A DNA stretch of 64,000 nucleotides from JALOLG01 sp963776935 (lineage in GTDB: Bacteria; Actinomycetota; Acidimicrobiia; Acidimicrobiales; Ilumatobacteraceae), in the NCBI GenBank assembly GCA_963776935.1, contig CAVZOP010000011.1, positions 62,001 to 126,000 of the forward strand, in the 5' to 3' direction. Of the stretch, positions 10,641-20,872 are shown in pieces (within the stretch, counting starts at the first letter, position 1; the number at the start of each line of letters is the position of its first letter). The notes beneath the pieces were generated by a model, which saw only the letters and a program-made list of their open reading frames with translations, made no database searches and was not told where the DNA came from. The position numbers were made by a program, and so were the translations under genes.

Positions 10641-12202
10641 TCATACCGATTCGGGACGCTGGTCGAGCCAGGGTACCGACTCGAACGACGCGATCAGGAT
10701 CGTCTCCGCAACCCGATCGTGATCGTTGCCGGGATCCCGACGGTGACGCCAACGCAGCACGCCAACAGCAGCGTGATCGGCGCGGCCGAGGGGCAACGCG
10801 AGAAGCACGGCGAATCCTGGGAGCAGTAACAACGACGGTGCAATCCCGGGTATGACGCTGCGACGGATGAACTCTCGACCACCAAGTGCGACATAGTCGA
10901 GTGCTGGTCGGGCGAGAAGCGGGAAGAGCACGAGGCTGGCGACGATGGTCGCCTGGAACGCACCGACCACACCTACCACCCTGACCAGGACGATGCTGGC
11001 TGCGATGTTCACGACGATCGAGATCGTCGCGGTCGCAAAACGATCGCCGCCCGACCCACCCCGACGAGCACGTTCGATCCGACCTGGAGCGGCGCCGCCA
11101 GCATCGTGGAGATGACGGCGACCGACGCGAGGCCCGCCGCCCCGGCCGGAGCGTCGTCGCCGAGCCAGACCTCGATCAGCGGTTGGCTCAGTAACGCCAC
11201 GAACACCGTGACCGGTATGCACGCCAGCAGCGAGAGTCGGGTCCCCCGCACGACGAGCTCGCGAAGAGTCGGGCGGTCCTCGCGAGCGTCAGCCACGACG
11301 TGCCGGGAGTCACCGCATACGAGCTGGCACCGAGGACCGCGTCGGCACCGCTTTGCAGGTTCGTCGCGACCTCGACGGCAGTGACCGCGGCCGGACCCAA
11401 CACCGAGCCGACCACCATCCGATCGATCGTCCGATGGATCACGCCGAGCGGCCGTAGCCCTCCGACGGCGATGCCATAGCGCGTCAACCGATGGACCGCA
11501 TCGGTCGAAAACGAGCGGAGGCGAACCTTCGTCTTGCCTCGAGCATCCACCAGCTCACGACGGTACCGACGAGTGAAGCGGTGGCCGACGCCGTCGCGAA
11601 CGTCGACCAGGTCACCGCCGAGAAGTGCGGCCGAACAGACGGCCACCGCGACTGCGGTGCGTCGCACAGCGTCCGCCAGCCGTGCCAGGTCAGTGCGTTG
11701 AAGGCCTTCCATGCACGAGTGCGTTGCCCTCGTCACGATGTCGATCGCAGTCTGGACGGCGAAGATCACGATGGTCGTCTGGGTAAGGCCGATCAACGTG
11801 TCGGGGACGTTGAAGAGCGAAGGCAGGACCGATCGTCCGATCGTCGCCAGAAGAATCGTGGCCACTACCCCGAGTCCCGCCATGGTCACGACGACGGTGC
11901 CGACGATCCGCTCGATCTCAGTGTCGTCGTGGCGGATCGGCCTCGGCGATCGCTCGCGTGCCGGCGACACCGATCCCTACGTCGACGAGCGAGCACCATC
12001 CGGTGAAGGCCGAGAACGTCTGGATCAACACCCAGACCCCGAACGCCTCTGATCCGAGTTGCGCGAGGAGGACCGGCAGAGTGACCAGCCCAAGGACGAT
12101 CGACCACGCGCTGCCGAATCCCGTTGCAGCGGTGTTGACGACGAGTCGGCGTTTCAGTTGCTTGCGATCGATCGCAGAGGAACCATCAGCCGAGCGATCC
12201 AT
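10641..12202 (-). CDS. polysaccharide flippase, Wzx/MATE-like (frameshifted)
   Basis: Four frame segments together encode about 510 residues with 12-14 hydrophobic helices. The N-terminus has RRLVVNTAATGFGSAWSIVL and LAQLGSEAFGVWVL, typical of the PST/Wzx family; the middle has RTIDRMVVGSVLGPAAV and the end FRATIVASLVLFPLL-like helices. It should translocate a lipid-linked oligosaccharide across the cytoplasmic membrane. The start is placed at ATG 12202, 10 nt after TAACGT; GTG 12214 is possible. First gene of the minus-strand operon flippase-PhyH-methyltransferase, divergent from the gene at 12400. Confidence 0.7.
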
Positions 12203-12399
12203 CTGCCTGGCCACGTTACGGCGATCGCGGGGTCCAGAACGTGTGGGCTGCGAGACTCGGGCCGATGCATTGGAAGGTCGAGCGCACGGGTCGCAATGCT
12301 CTCAAAGGGATCGACCTGTTGCTGGGGACCGTCGGCCGCGCCCCGAGCAACGCGCTGGGCGCGCGTTGCGTGCCCAGGTAACGTCGGCCACCAGCCCGG
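12203..12399. promoter_or_regulatory. divergent promoter region between flippase and capsule-like gene
   Basis: 197-bp gap between divergent genes. Each side carries a TAACGT hexamer that could serve as -10: on the minus strand 10 nt before the flippase ATG, and on the plus strand at 12379-12384, 15 nt before the ATG of the downstream gene. I see no clear -35 or operator. Confidence 0.3.
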
Positions 12400-13868
12400 A
12401 TGGCAAACGGGTACTGATCCTGGCGATGCGGACCGGGCTGCCCACGTGTCATGGGAGATGACCGTCGCCCAGGCCTTGCGGCTCCGTGGGGCCGATGTCC
12501 AAGTCGTGACGTGTGGTGGAGGACTGGAGCGGTGCGATCGGACCACGACGTGGGAAGCACCTCCGATGCCGTGTGCGACGTGCAGCAAGTACGTGGCCGA
12601 CACCGTTCGATCGCACGGCTTCGCAATCCATCGACTGAGCGACTTCTGGAATTCCGACGACGGCTGGCCGGAGCTGGGACTCAGTGCCCGCCGACGCGTC
12701 GTCGAAGGTTGTCGCCGACGGACTGCCGATCGGACGTCTCGCCGAGATACCGACGAAGTGGTTCCTCCTGACGACGAAGATCACCGAGGACCCGATCGGG
12801 CCGTCGACCACGAGGGCGTTCCTCCGTTCCACACGACAAGTCGCGGGCGCCGATGCGGCGGGTGCTCGACGAGGTGTCGCCCGATGTCGTGGTCGTGTTG
12901 AACGGGGTCTTCCTGTTCGAGGCCGTGACGATCGCCCTGTGTCGGGAGCGGGCGATCGATGTCGTCAACTACGAACGCGGCTTCCTGCGAGAGACGCTGT
13001 TCTTCGCGGTGACAGCCTGGCCTGCTTCGGTGACGTCACCGATGTGTGGCCGTGGTTCCCGCAACCTCGCCCTCTCCGACGACGAGGTCAAAGAACTCGA
13101 GGCGTACCTCGCGGGGATCGATCCTTCGGGAGGCGATCGATCGAGCAGTACTGGCGCGACGTCCGCTTCGACACGATCCCACGGCGCACCTCGGGCAAAG
13201 ACGTGACACTGTTCACGAATCTGACGTGGGACTCCGCCGTGATCAACAAGGAGATTGCCTTCCCGACGATCCAGGAATGGATCGCCGACACCATCCGGTT
13301 CTTCGCCTGCCGACCGGAACACGAGCTCGTCATCCGCATCCACCCCGCCGAGGTGACACTGGCGGGAAAGCCAACCCGCGAGCCGCTGTCGCCATTCATC
13401 CACGAGACGTTTCCAACACTGCCGGAGAACGTGATCGTCGTCGAGCCAGAGGACATCACGAGCAGCTATCCGCTCATGGCCGAGAGCGATGCGGTCACTG
13501 TGTTCACCTCGACGACCGGGCTCGAGGCCGCGGCTCGCGGGCAGGTGCGGGTCATCGTCGCGGGTGAGACCCACTATCGGGACAAGGGCTTCACCCTCGA
13601 CGTCGACGACCCGGCGAGATACCACGCCTCGCTCGAATCGGTCCTCGACGACACGAGTGATGTACGTCCTGACATCGAGCTCGTCCGTCGCTACGCGAAT
13701 CTGTCTTCTTCCGCCTCCCGATCCAGTTCCCCGCAGTGCACGAGCACGTGCCGGGGCTCGTACGAGTCGACGTCCGCCGACTCGCCGACCTGGAAAAAGC
13801 GGGGAAGGATCCGGAGCTCGATCGCGTCTGTGACGGGATCTTGCACGGTGGGAACTTCCGACCGGGAT
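12400..13868 (+). CDS. capsule/surface polysaccharide biosynthesis protein, GT-B-like (frameshifted)
   Basis: The N-terminus reads RVLILAMRTGLPTHVSWEM after a one-base correction close to ATG 12400. A CATCSKY cysteine pair follows, then VVVVLNGVFLFEAV, YERGFLRETLFF, KDVTLFTNLTWDSAV, ELVIRIHPAE and VFTSTTGLEAAARGQ. The HPAE and the STTG loops resemble C-terminal halves of capsule polysaccharide and CDP-glycerol transferase-like GT-B proteins. At least five indels. Its TGA overlaps the ATG of the PseG-like gene (ATGA), so it is probably co-transcribed with PseG-PseH-PseI and might transfer the nonulosonic acid. No specific activity can be assigned. Confidence 0.45.
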
Positions 13869-14757
13869 GACGACGACGCCACGGCTGCTGCACATCCGGG
13901 CCGACGCCGGCCCGGGCATCGGAACCGGCCACGTGCGCCGACAGCTGGCTTTGGCGGACGAGTGGCGACGAGCGGGCGGGGACGTCGAGCTGTTCTCGCT
14001 CGGACCGCTCGCACCGCATCTCGTCGATGTGATTCGTGATGCCGGAGTTCCACAATCGTCGGGACAGATCCCTTCCGACCTGGCGTGGATCGTTCTCGAC
14101 AGCTATCGCGTGTGACGCGACGAGCGAGAGCACCTCATGTCGCACGGGCAGCTCCTGGTCGTCGACGATCTGGCACAGGTCACCGACCAGGTCGGCACGA
14201 TGATCCTCGACCAGAACCTCGGCGCGTCCCGAGACGACTATCCAGCCATCCCGCATCACCTCCTGGGCCCGGAGTACGCGGTCGCCGAGACGAGACTTCA
14301 GCCGCCAACGTGATCGATGCGGTGCCCAGGCGATCCGAGCCGCCTGTGCCGGTCACGCTCGGCGGGGATCCGGATCCGGACCTGCTCTCGCGCGTGGTGG
14401 ACGCGGTCGCATCAGTGGTACCGCCAGACGCCATCGAGGTCGTGTGTGGGCGATCGGTCAGATATCTCCGACGCGATGAGCCGCGTCAGCATCGCCGTCT
14501 CGGCCGCTGGAAGCACTGCCTGGGAGCTCTGTGCGGTCGGTGTCCCGACTGGTGCTGATCGTGGTGTCGCCCAATCACACAGGCATCGCTGATGCGCTCG
14601 ATCGAGCCGGTGCCGCCGTACAAGCCGATGTCGAGGACGTCGGCCGCATCGTCGCCGCGGTCGGTGTCGGATGTACCGCGCCTGTCGGCACTCTCGAGAC
14701 GAGCCAGGACCATCACCGACGGCAGGGGCGCGGTGGCGGGTCGTCGTGGCACTTCGC
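13867..14757 (+). CDS. pseG: PseG-like UDP-sugar hydrolase (frameshifted)
   Basis: It begins LLHIRADAGPGIGTGHVRR, the N-terminal G-rich loop with the family's GTGHVRR motif. Further pieces are WIVLDSYRV, LLVVDDLAQ, LDQNLGA and a C-terminal VSIAVSAAGSTAWELCAVGVPT with PNHTG. PseG removes UDP from UDP-2,4-diacetamido-2,4,6-trideoxy-L-altrose in pseudaminic acid synthesis; SpsG homologues are close. At least three indels. No in-frame stop is seen before the acetyltransferase that follows, so a PseG-PseH fusion is possible. Confidence 0.72.
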
Positions 14758-15233
14758 ATGTCGGAGCTTTCGGTTCGGGGGGCCGGCATGGACGACGCCG
14801 GCCTGCTGCTGTCGTGGGCAAATGACCCGGACACCCGACGACAGAGCTTCCAGAGCGAGCACATCGACGCTGATGAGCACCTCAGCTGGCTGGCGGGCGT
14901 CCTTGCCGATCCTGCCCGATCGCTCGTCGTGGTCGAGACGGCTGGGTCACCGGTCGGTCAGGTGCGCCTCGACCTCCCGCCGGTGAGTCCTGTGCCGACG
15001 GTGAGCATCGCCCTGGCCCCTGCGGCGCTGGCCGTGGCCTCGGGCCATCGGTCCTACGGGCCGGCATTCGCGAACTGCGGCGGCTCACCGACTGGCGGGG
15101 CTCCATTGATGCGTTCATCAAGGCGACGAACGAGGCCTCACTCGCAACGTTCTCGATCGGCGGCTTCCGGCTCGTCGAGGAGCCGACAAATGCCGACGCC
15201 GGCATCGCCCGATACCGTCTCGATGGTGACTGA
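14758..15233 (+). CDS. pseH: PseH-like GNAT N-acetyltransferase (frameshifted)
   Basis: Reading from MSELSVRGAG, the domain shows LLLSWANDPDTRRQSF and VVVETAGSPVGQVRLD, then after an indel near 15050 continues DAFIKATNEASLATFSIGG and ends RLDGD*. This layout (N-terminal RxAxxxD-like entry, NDPxTR, and NEASLATFxxxGF tail) is typical of the GNAT enzyme of pseudaminate and bacillosamine routes, which acetylates the 4-amino sugar with acetyl-CoA. It overlaps the PseI start by 11 nt and may be fused to PseG. Confidence 0.65.
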
Positions 15234-16311
15234 AGAACGGGTCCTGCGGATCGGCGAGCGCCTGGTCGGACCGGGTCGACCGACGTACGTGATCGCCGAA
15301 CTCTCGGCGAATCACGGCGGGTCGATCGACATCGGGCACAAGAAACGATCATGCCGCTTCGCCGACTCGGCGCCGACGCCATCAAGCTGCAGACGTACCG
15401 GCCCGAGTCGATAACGATCGAGGTCGGGGATGCGCCGATCTTCCCCGGGTGGGCGACGGCACCTCTGGTCGGGTCGAACGCTTCTTCGACCTCTATCGTC
15501 GAGGCGATGACACCGTGGGAGTGGCACGCCGAACTGTTCGACGAGGCGCGGCGGATGCGGGCTTGTGCATCTTCTCGTCTCCGTTCGACTTTGCTGCGGT
15601 CGACTTCCTGGGCGGACCTCGACGTGCCGGCGTACAAGATCGCCTCGTTCGAGATCCTCGACCACGGCCTCATCGCCAAGGGCAGCCAAGGGGACGGGCA
15701 AGCCTCTGGTGATCTCGACCGGCATGGCCACGGCCGAGGAGATCGACGATGCCGTCAAGGTCGCCTCGATCGAACGGCGCGGGCCCAGGGCGTCGCCTTG
15801 CTGCTTCACTGCAACAGCACCTACCCGGCTGCGAACCGGCGCAGATGGATCTCGCTCACGATCGCCGTACATGGCCGAGCGGTTCAAGTGGCCGATCGGA
15901 CTCAGCGACCACACCCTCACGAACACGACCGCGATCGCGGCCGTCGCACTCGGCGCTTGCATCGTCGAGAAGCATCTGACCCTCGATCGCGGCGACGGTG
16001 GACCCGATGCGGGCTTCTCGCTCGAACCGGCCGAGTTCGCCGGCCTCGTTGGCTCCATCCGGGAGGCCGAGCAGGTGCTGGGTGGTGTGCGCTATGGGCC
16101 GACGGCCGGCGAATTACCGTCGCTCGCGCTGCGCCGGTCCCTGTACGTCGCACGCGACCTGCGCGCCGGCCAGGTCGTGTCGCCGGACGACATCCGGAGC
16201 GTGCGGCCGGGCGGGGGCATGCACACACGTCATCTTCCCGACCTCGTCGGGCGCCGCGCCCGAGTCGACGTCGAACGCGGCACCCCCGCTCACGCTGATC
16301 TCTTCGAGTGA
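15223..16311 (+). CDS. pseI: PseI/NeuB-type nonulosonic acid synthase (frameshifted)
   Basis: The N-terminus YVIAELSANHGGSID is the NeuB-family substrate loop. The barrel is readable as ADAIKLQTYRPESI, AYKIASFEILDH, PLVISTGMAT, LLHCNSTYPA, GLSDHT and ACIVEKHLTLDR, ending in a C-terminal antifreeze-like (SAF) domain with RRSLYVARDLRAGQVV. It condenses a 2,4-diacetamido hexose with phosphoenolpyruvate; the SANHGG and STYPA forms point to pseudaminic rather than sialic acid. About 360 residues, normal length. Four or five indels lie between 15340 and 15880; the last 430 nt are clean. Confidence 0.82.
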
Positions 16312-16319
16312 CGCTTGGC

Positions 16320-16342
16320 GTCTCGTCGACGCGCTGCGAGAC
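16320..16342. terminator. weak hairpin between convergent pseI and pseC
   Basis: GTCTCG and CGAGAC are separated by 11 nt in the 40-bp gap between two convergent genes. There is no T-run. Possible bidirectional terminator. Confidence 0.3.
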
Positions 16343-16351
16343 CGACGGCGT

Positions 16352-17432
16352 TCAACGCTCGGCGAGTGCCTCGCCGAGCACGCGGGTGACGTACTCCACC
16401 TTGTCGTCGGACAGGGCCGGGTACATCGGCAGCGAGATCAATCCTTCGTAGACGTGCTCGCAGACTGGGAGGTCGACGGCACGCTGCGCGATGTCTGCGC
16501 TGATCGGATGGTGATGGATCGGCACGTAGTGGACCTGCGCCCGAGACCGCGGTCGCGAAGCGCATGGAACAAACGATGGTCGGCAACCTGGATCACGAAG
16601 AGGTGGTAGCCGTGACGGGTTCCGGTCGGTGCGGCCGGGGGGAGTACGCATGCGACGTGGGGCGGTCCTCGCGGTATCGCTCCGCGATGACGTTCCGGCG
16701 GCAGATGAACTCGTCGAGGGGCGGACCATTTGCGAGTACGCCCCAGCGGGGCTGCTGAGGTCGGTCAGCCGATAGTTGAATCCGAGCTCGTCGATTTCGT
16801 AGTACCACTCGCCCCATTCGGCCGGCGAACGATGCCGTGGCTGCGGAACCGCCGCAGCGCTTCGGCGTACTCGTCGGAGTTCGTCGTCACGACGCCGCCC
16901 TCGGCGGTCGTGACCGGCTTGACCGGGTGGAAGCTGAAGCAGCACATGTCGCTGCGCGCGCAATTGCCCACCGGGCCGTCGGGCGTGAGGGCCCCGAGCG
17001 CGTGGGCGGCATCCTCGATCACGACCCGGGGTCGGACGGCCGAGGCGCGCAGATCGACGGAGGCCGGCATAGTGAACGGCGACGAGCGCATCGTGTCCGG
17101 CAGGACACCGGCCGGGTCGAGGTTAGCGTCGACGGATCGATGTCGATCAGCGCCACGTCGGCACCGACGTAGCGGGCGCAGTTGGCGCTCGCCATGAACG
17201 ACAGCGGTGACGTCGCGACCAAGTCGCCCGGCCCGAGCCCGGCGACCGCCGTTGCGCCGTGGAGTGCGGCGGTGCCGTTGGAGAAGGCGACTGCGTGGCG
17301 GGCGCCGGTGGCCTCACGACCGCCCGTTCGAACCGTCGACGGTCGGTCCCTGAGTCAGCCAGTCGCCGCGCAGAACCTCGGCGACCGCAGCGATGTCCTC
17401 CTCGGAGATCGACTGTCGCCGTACGGGATCAT
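16352..17432 (-). CDS. pseC: PseC-like sugar aminotransferase, DegT/DnrJ/EryC1 family (frameshifted)
   Basis: ATG 17432 overlaps the PseB stop (ATGA). The N-terminus reads IPYGRQSISEEDIAAV and GDWLTQGPTV, typical of PseC. The PLP-lysine motif FSFHPVKPVTTAEGG is intact near 16920, preceded by VVIEDAAHALGA; the C-terminus has VHYVPIHHHP and LPVCEHVYEGLISLPMYP. The enzyme transaminates the 4-keto sugar made by PseB. At least five indels. Last gene of a minus-strand operon led by the ligase-like gene at 22.6 kb. Confidence 0.8.
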
Positions 17433-18396
17433 GGCACCAGCGCGGCGAGTTCGTCCGGCGTGAGCCACAGTCGTTCACATCCGACGTGTAGGCGAATCCG
17501 TCAGGCAAGGGCTGTCCCGTCCGCCCATCAGGATTCCCGCCCCACCAGGGGTGCTCCGGGCAGCACGACGTACACGCTGCCGGCATCGACCGAATGCCGC
17601 GCTCGTCGACGGTCAGCAGGCCCTCGTGCAGCTTCTCGCCGGGACGGATACCGATGTAGTCGACCGGCAGGCCGGGTGCCATCGCCTCGGCCAGATCATC
17701 GACCTGCATCGCTGGGATCTTCGGAATGAAGACCTCTCCGCCCACCATGTTCTCGATCGCGAAGAGCACGAGGTCGACCGCCTGATCGAGCGTGATCCAG
17801 AACCGCGTCATCCTCGCGTCGGTGATCGTGAACCGGCCTTCGGCGGTCTGCGGCGGAACAGCGGGACAACCGAGCCGCGCGACCCGACGACGTTGCCGTA
17901 GCGCACGCAGGACAAGCGAGTCTGGCTGCCGGACGCGTAGGCGTTGCCCTGCACGATGATCTTCTCCGCGCACAGCTTCGTCGCGCCGTAGAGGTTGACC
18001 GGGTTGACCGCCTTGTCGGTCGACAGCGCGACGACGTCGGCGGACACCGGCATCGATCGCGGCGTCGACGACGTTCTGGGCTCCGATGACGTTGGTCTGC
18101 ACGGCCTCGAACGGGTTGTACTCCGAGGCGGTCACCTGCTTCATCGCCGCCGCGTGGATGATGCACGTCGGCACCCTGGCGGCGCGCGTGCAGACGCCGC
18201 CGATCGCGGACGTCGCCGATGAAGTAGCGCAGCCGGTCGTCGTCGAAGCGCTCCTGCATCTCGGACTGCTTGAGTTCGTCGCGCGAGAAGATCCGGATCG
18301 TGGAGTCGGGCAAGTCCGCCAGGATCCTCCGACGAAGGCATTGCCGAACGATCCGGTGCCGCCGGTGAGGAGAATGGTTGAACCGTTAAGTGTCAT
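17429..18396 (-). CDS. pseB: PseB-like UDP-GlcNAc 4,6-dehydratase (frameshifted)
   Basis: The start MTLNGSTILLTGGTGSFGNA carries the NAD(P) Rossmann motif TGGTGSFG. Other readable landmarks are IRIFSRDELKQSEMQ, AAAMKQVTASEYNPFEAVQT and STDKAVNPVNLYGATKLCAEK (catalytic YxxxK), RYGNVVGSRGSV and IGIRPGEKLHEG. These match inverting 4,6-dehydratases of the PseB/FlaA1 family, the first step from UDP-GlcNAc to pseudaminic acid. Five or more indels; the reconstructed C-terminus NDWLTPDELAALVP* ends in the ATGA shared with pseC. About 320 residues. Confidence 0.82.
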
Positions 18397-18441
18397 CGTG
18401 TCTTCCTGATCGTGCGCGCCTCGCCGCGTGGCGCTCACGCG

Positions 18442-19439
18442 TCACCGCTTGGGTCTCGGTCGATTGTCGAACGGGCGCCCGGTGACGATCCTGTCGACTC
18501 CCCGCCAGAGTCCGGCCCCGTAGCACCAGTGGCAGATGGTCAGGGCGCAGGGGGCCCGATGCGGGGCGACGCCTCGTTCCCGGCTGAGGCGACCGGCGAC
18601 GGCGGCGGCTCCGTAGGCGGTAGGGGAGCAAGCGGTAGGGTCGCCGACGACGGCTGGCGGCGAGCAACGAGACAACAACCCAGCCCACGCGTCCCGCCGA
18701 CCAAGCCCGGGCGCGACCGGGCGCCAGTACGGCAGGGTCTTGTGCTTGGCGAGCGTCGAGGCCTTGCACAGGCCGTAGTTGTGGTACTGACGGACGAGCG
18801 CGCCGTCTGGCGGGGGAAGTACTGGGAGCGGATCGACGGATCGAGCACGATCCGGCCGCCTCGCTGCCTGATCCTGAAGTTCAGCTCCTGATCTTCGGCC
18901 GCCCATTGGATGTTCTCGTCGTCGTACCCGCCTGCATCGAGGACGGTCTGTCGACGGAAGGCCCCGAGGTACACCGTGTCGACCTCTTCCGAGCTCATCG
19001 CTGTAGTGGAACCGGCCAGGCCCGATGCCGAACGGTGACGACGTGACCGCAGCGACTGCTCGCCCGAACGGGTGACATGCCGACGGCCGCATCGCACCGC
19101 CGACGACAGCGGCGTCGGTTCCCTCCAGCGATGCGACACTTGCGGTCACGTAGTCGGACGCGTAGATCGTGTGCGCATCGGCGCGAACGATCACCTCGTT
19201 GCCGGCGGCGGCGATGCCGGCGTTCATCGCTGCCGCCGCGGTGACCTTGGGGTTGTCGACGAGACGCACCAGTCCGCCAACCGCTCCGCGATGTCGCGGG
19301 TGCCGTCGGTGGAGCCCCCGTCGATGACGAGGATCTCGTCGATGCACGGGATAGTCCTGACCGCTCAGGCTTCGAGGCAGTCATGGACGAACGCTCGCTC
19401 GTTGAGTGTCGGCAGGAGGATCGTGACCGGAGGCGTCAT
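18442..19439 (-). CDS. family 2 glycosyltransferase (frameshifted)
   Basis: ATG 19439 begins MTPPVTILLPTLNERAFVHD, a GT-A fold N-terminus. After an indel comes VRLVDNPKVTAAAAMNAGI, AGNEVIVRADAHTIY (DxD-like ADA position) and, in another frame, NIQWAAEDQELNFRIRQRGG, the conserved EDxE/RxxxxG acceptor region. The C-terminal 120 residues look like one or two membrane segments plus a basic tail. A probable succinoglycan-type transferase extending a lipid-linked glycan. It lies between the initiating phosphotransferase (50 nt upstream) and pseB. Confidence 0.68.
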
Positions 19440-19489
19440 GCGATCGCAGTCTGTAAACGTTGCGGTTGACTGACAGGTCGATCGAACGC

Positions 19490-20814
19490 TCATCGTCCCT
19501 TCCAACCGATGACCGCGGCGAATCGTGCGAACGATGATGCGCAGGTCGAATAGCAGGCTCTGACGGCGCAGGTAGTGGAAGTCGTACTGCAGCTTCTCCA
19601 GCGCATCGCGCTCGTCGCCCCCGTAGCGGTACTTGACCTGCGCCCAGCCGGTCAGGCCGGGCCGCACGATGTGGCGCATGTCGTAGAACGGCAGCTTCTC
19701 CTGCAGTTCTTCCACGTAGCGCGGCTGTTCCGGCCGGGGCCCCACGAGTGACAGGTCGCCCCGCAAGATGTTGACCACCTGGGGGAGCTCGTCGAGGTGC
19801 TGACCCGCAGCATCCGGCCGAAACGTGTGACCCGAGGATCGCTCGATGACGTCCAATCGGTCGGGGAGGTCGGCTTCGGCGCGCATCGTGCGGAACTTGT
19901 GGATCGAGAAGTTCTTTCCGACCGACCAACCCGCTCCTGGACGAAGAAGAGTCGGACCACGGTTCCCGATCAGATTCCCGACGAAGACGAAGCGGGAGCA
20001 GCACGACCAGGAGAACAGGCCGACGAGAGCGACAGCGACGTCGAAGACCCGCTTCATCCGCCCGTAGCGGTCACGGTGCACCTCGCCGATGTCGAAGAAC
20101 AACGACACCCGTCCGAGTTCGTGCACCGGGATCTTTCCGAGCCACTCCTCGTAGAACAACGTTCGGGTTCGAACCCGGACACCCGACTCGTGCAATTCGG
20201 CGGCTTGGTCGATGATGCGTTCGTCGAGCGCCGAAGCGGCGTCGAGCACGACGAACGTCGCTTCCCCCCACACGACCGCGTTCATGAGTGGAAAGACTTC
20301 CTCGGAGACGTCCGCGGCCTCCTCGGTCGAGAGCGACGTCACGATCACAGCCGGACGCTCGGGCCGCATGCTCAGCTCGGCCTCCAGCTCGCGGACCAGG
20401 CCGTCGTCTCCGACGACGACGACACGGTCGCGATCCTCCGACGCCTCGTGACCGATCGAGGACAGCCCGACGCACAGCGTCGCCCAACGGCACGATCAGG
20501 AGTGCCGATCCGAAGACCACGAATCGCGGGAGGAGAGCGTCACCGACCAGGAGCTGCACGCTCGAGATCGCCAGCGCCGCCACGCCCGCGGCCACGATCG
20601 ACGTCAGAAAGCCGGAAGGGACGCCTCGTCCGAGGTCTGGGAGTCCGAGCCCATAACAGACGACGAGCAGGATTCCGCAGTAGGCGATCGCCCAGGCAAA
20701 CCTGAACGATTCCGTGAAGTCGTATTCACCGATGAACTGGGCGTGATACTTCGAGAGCCCGAACACCACGACCGGGATGCCGACGAACAGCAGTAGTCGG
20801 GCGAGCCGCCTCAC
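19490..20814 (-). CDS. initiating sugar-phosphate transferase (polyprenyl glycosylphosphotransferase, frameshifted)
   Basis: The N-terminal third has several hydrophobic segments (LLLFVGIPVVVFGL, AWAIAYCGILLVVCYGLGL) and a degenerate CoA-binding-like domain. The C-terminal catalytic part is clear: KRVFDVAVALVGLFSW, FSIHKFRTM, LDELPQVVNILRGDLSLVG, GPRPEQPRY and RPGLTGWAQVKYRYGG. This is the WbaP/CpsE family, which moves a sugar-1-phosphate onto undecaprenyl phosphate and starts repeat-unit assembly. With one indel corrected the protein ends VIGWKGR*. It is co-directional with the ligase-like gene upstream and the GT2 downstream. Confidence 0.78.
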
Positions 20815-20872
20815 CGCGGAAGGCTAGATCGACCGATGCGGTCAAGCATCGCAATCTGATTCGGTCGAAGCA

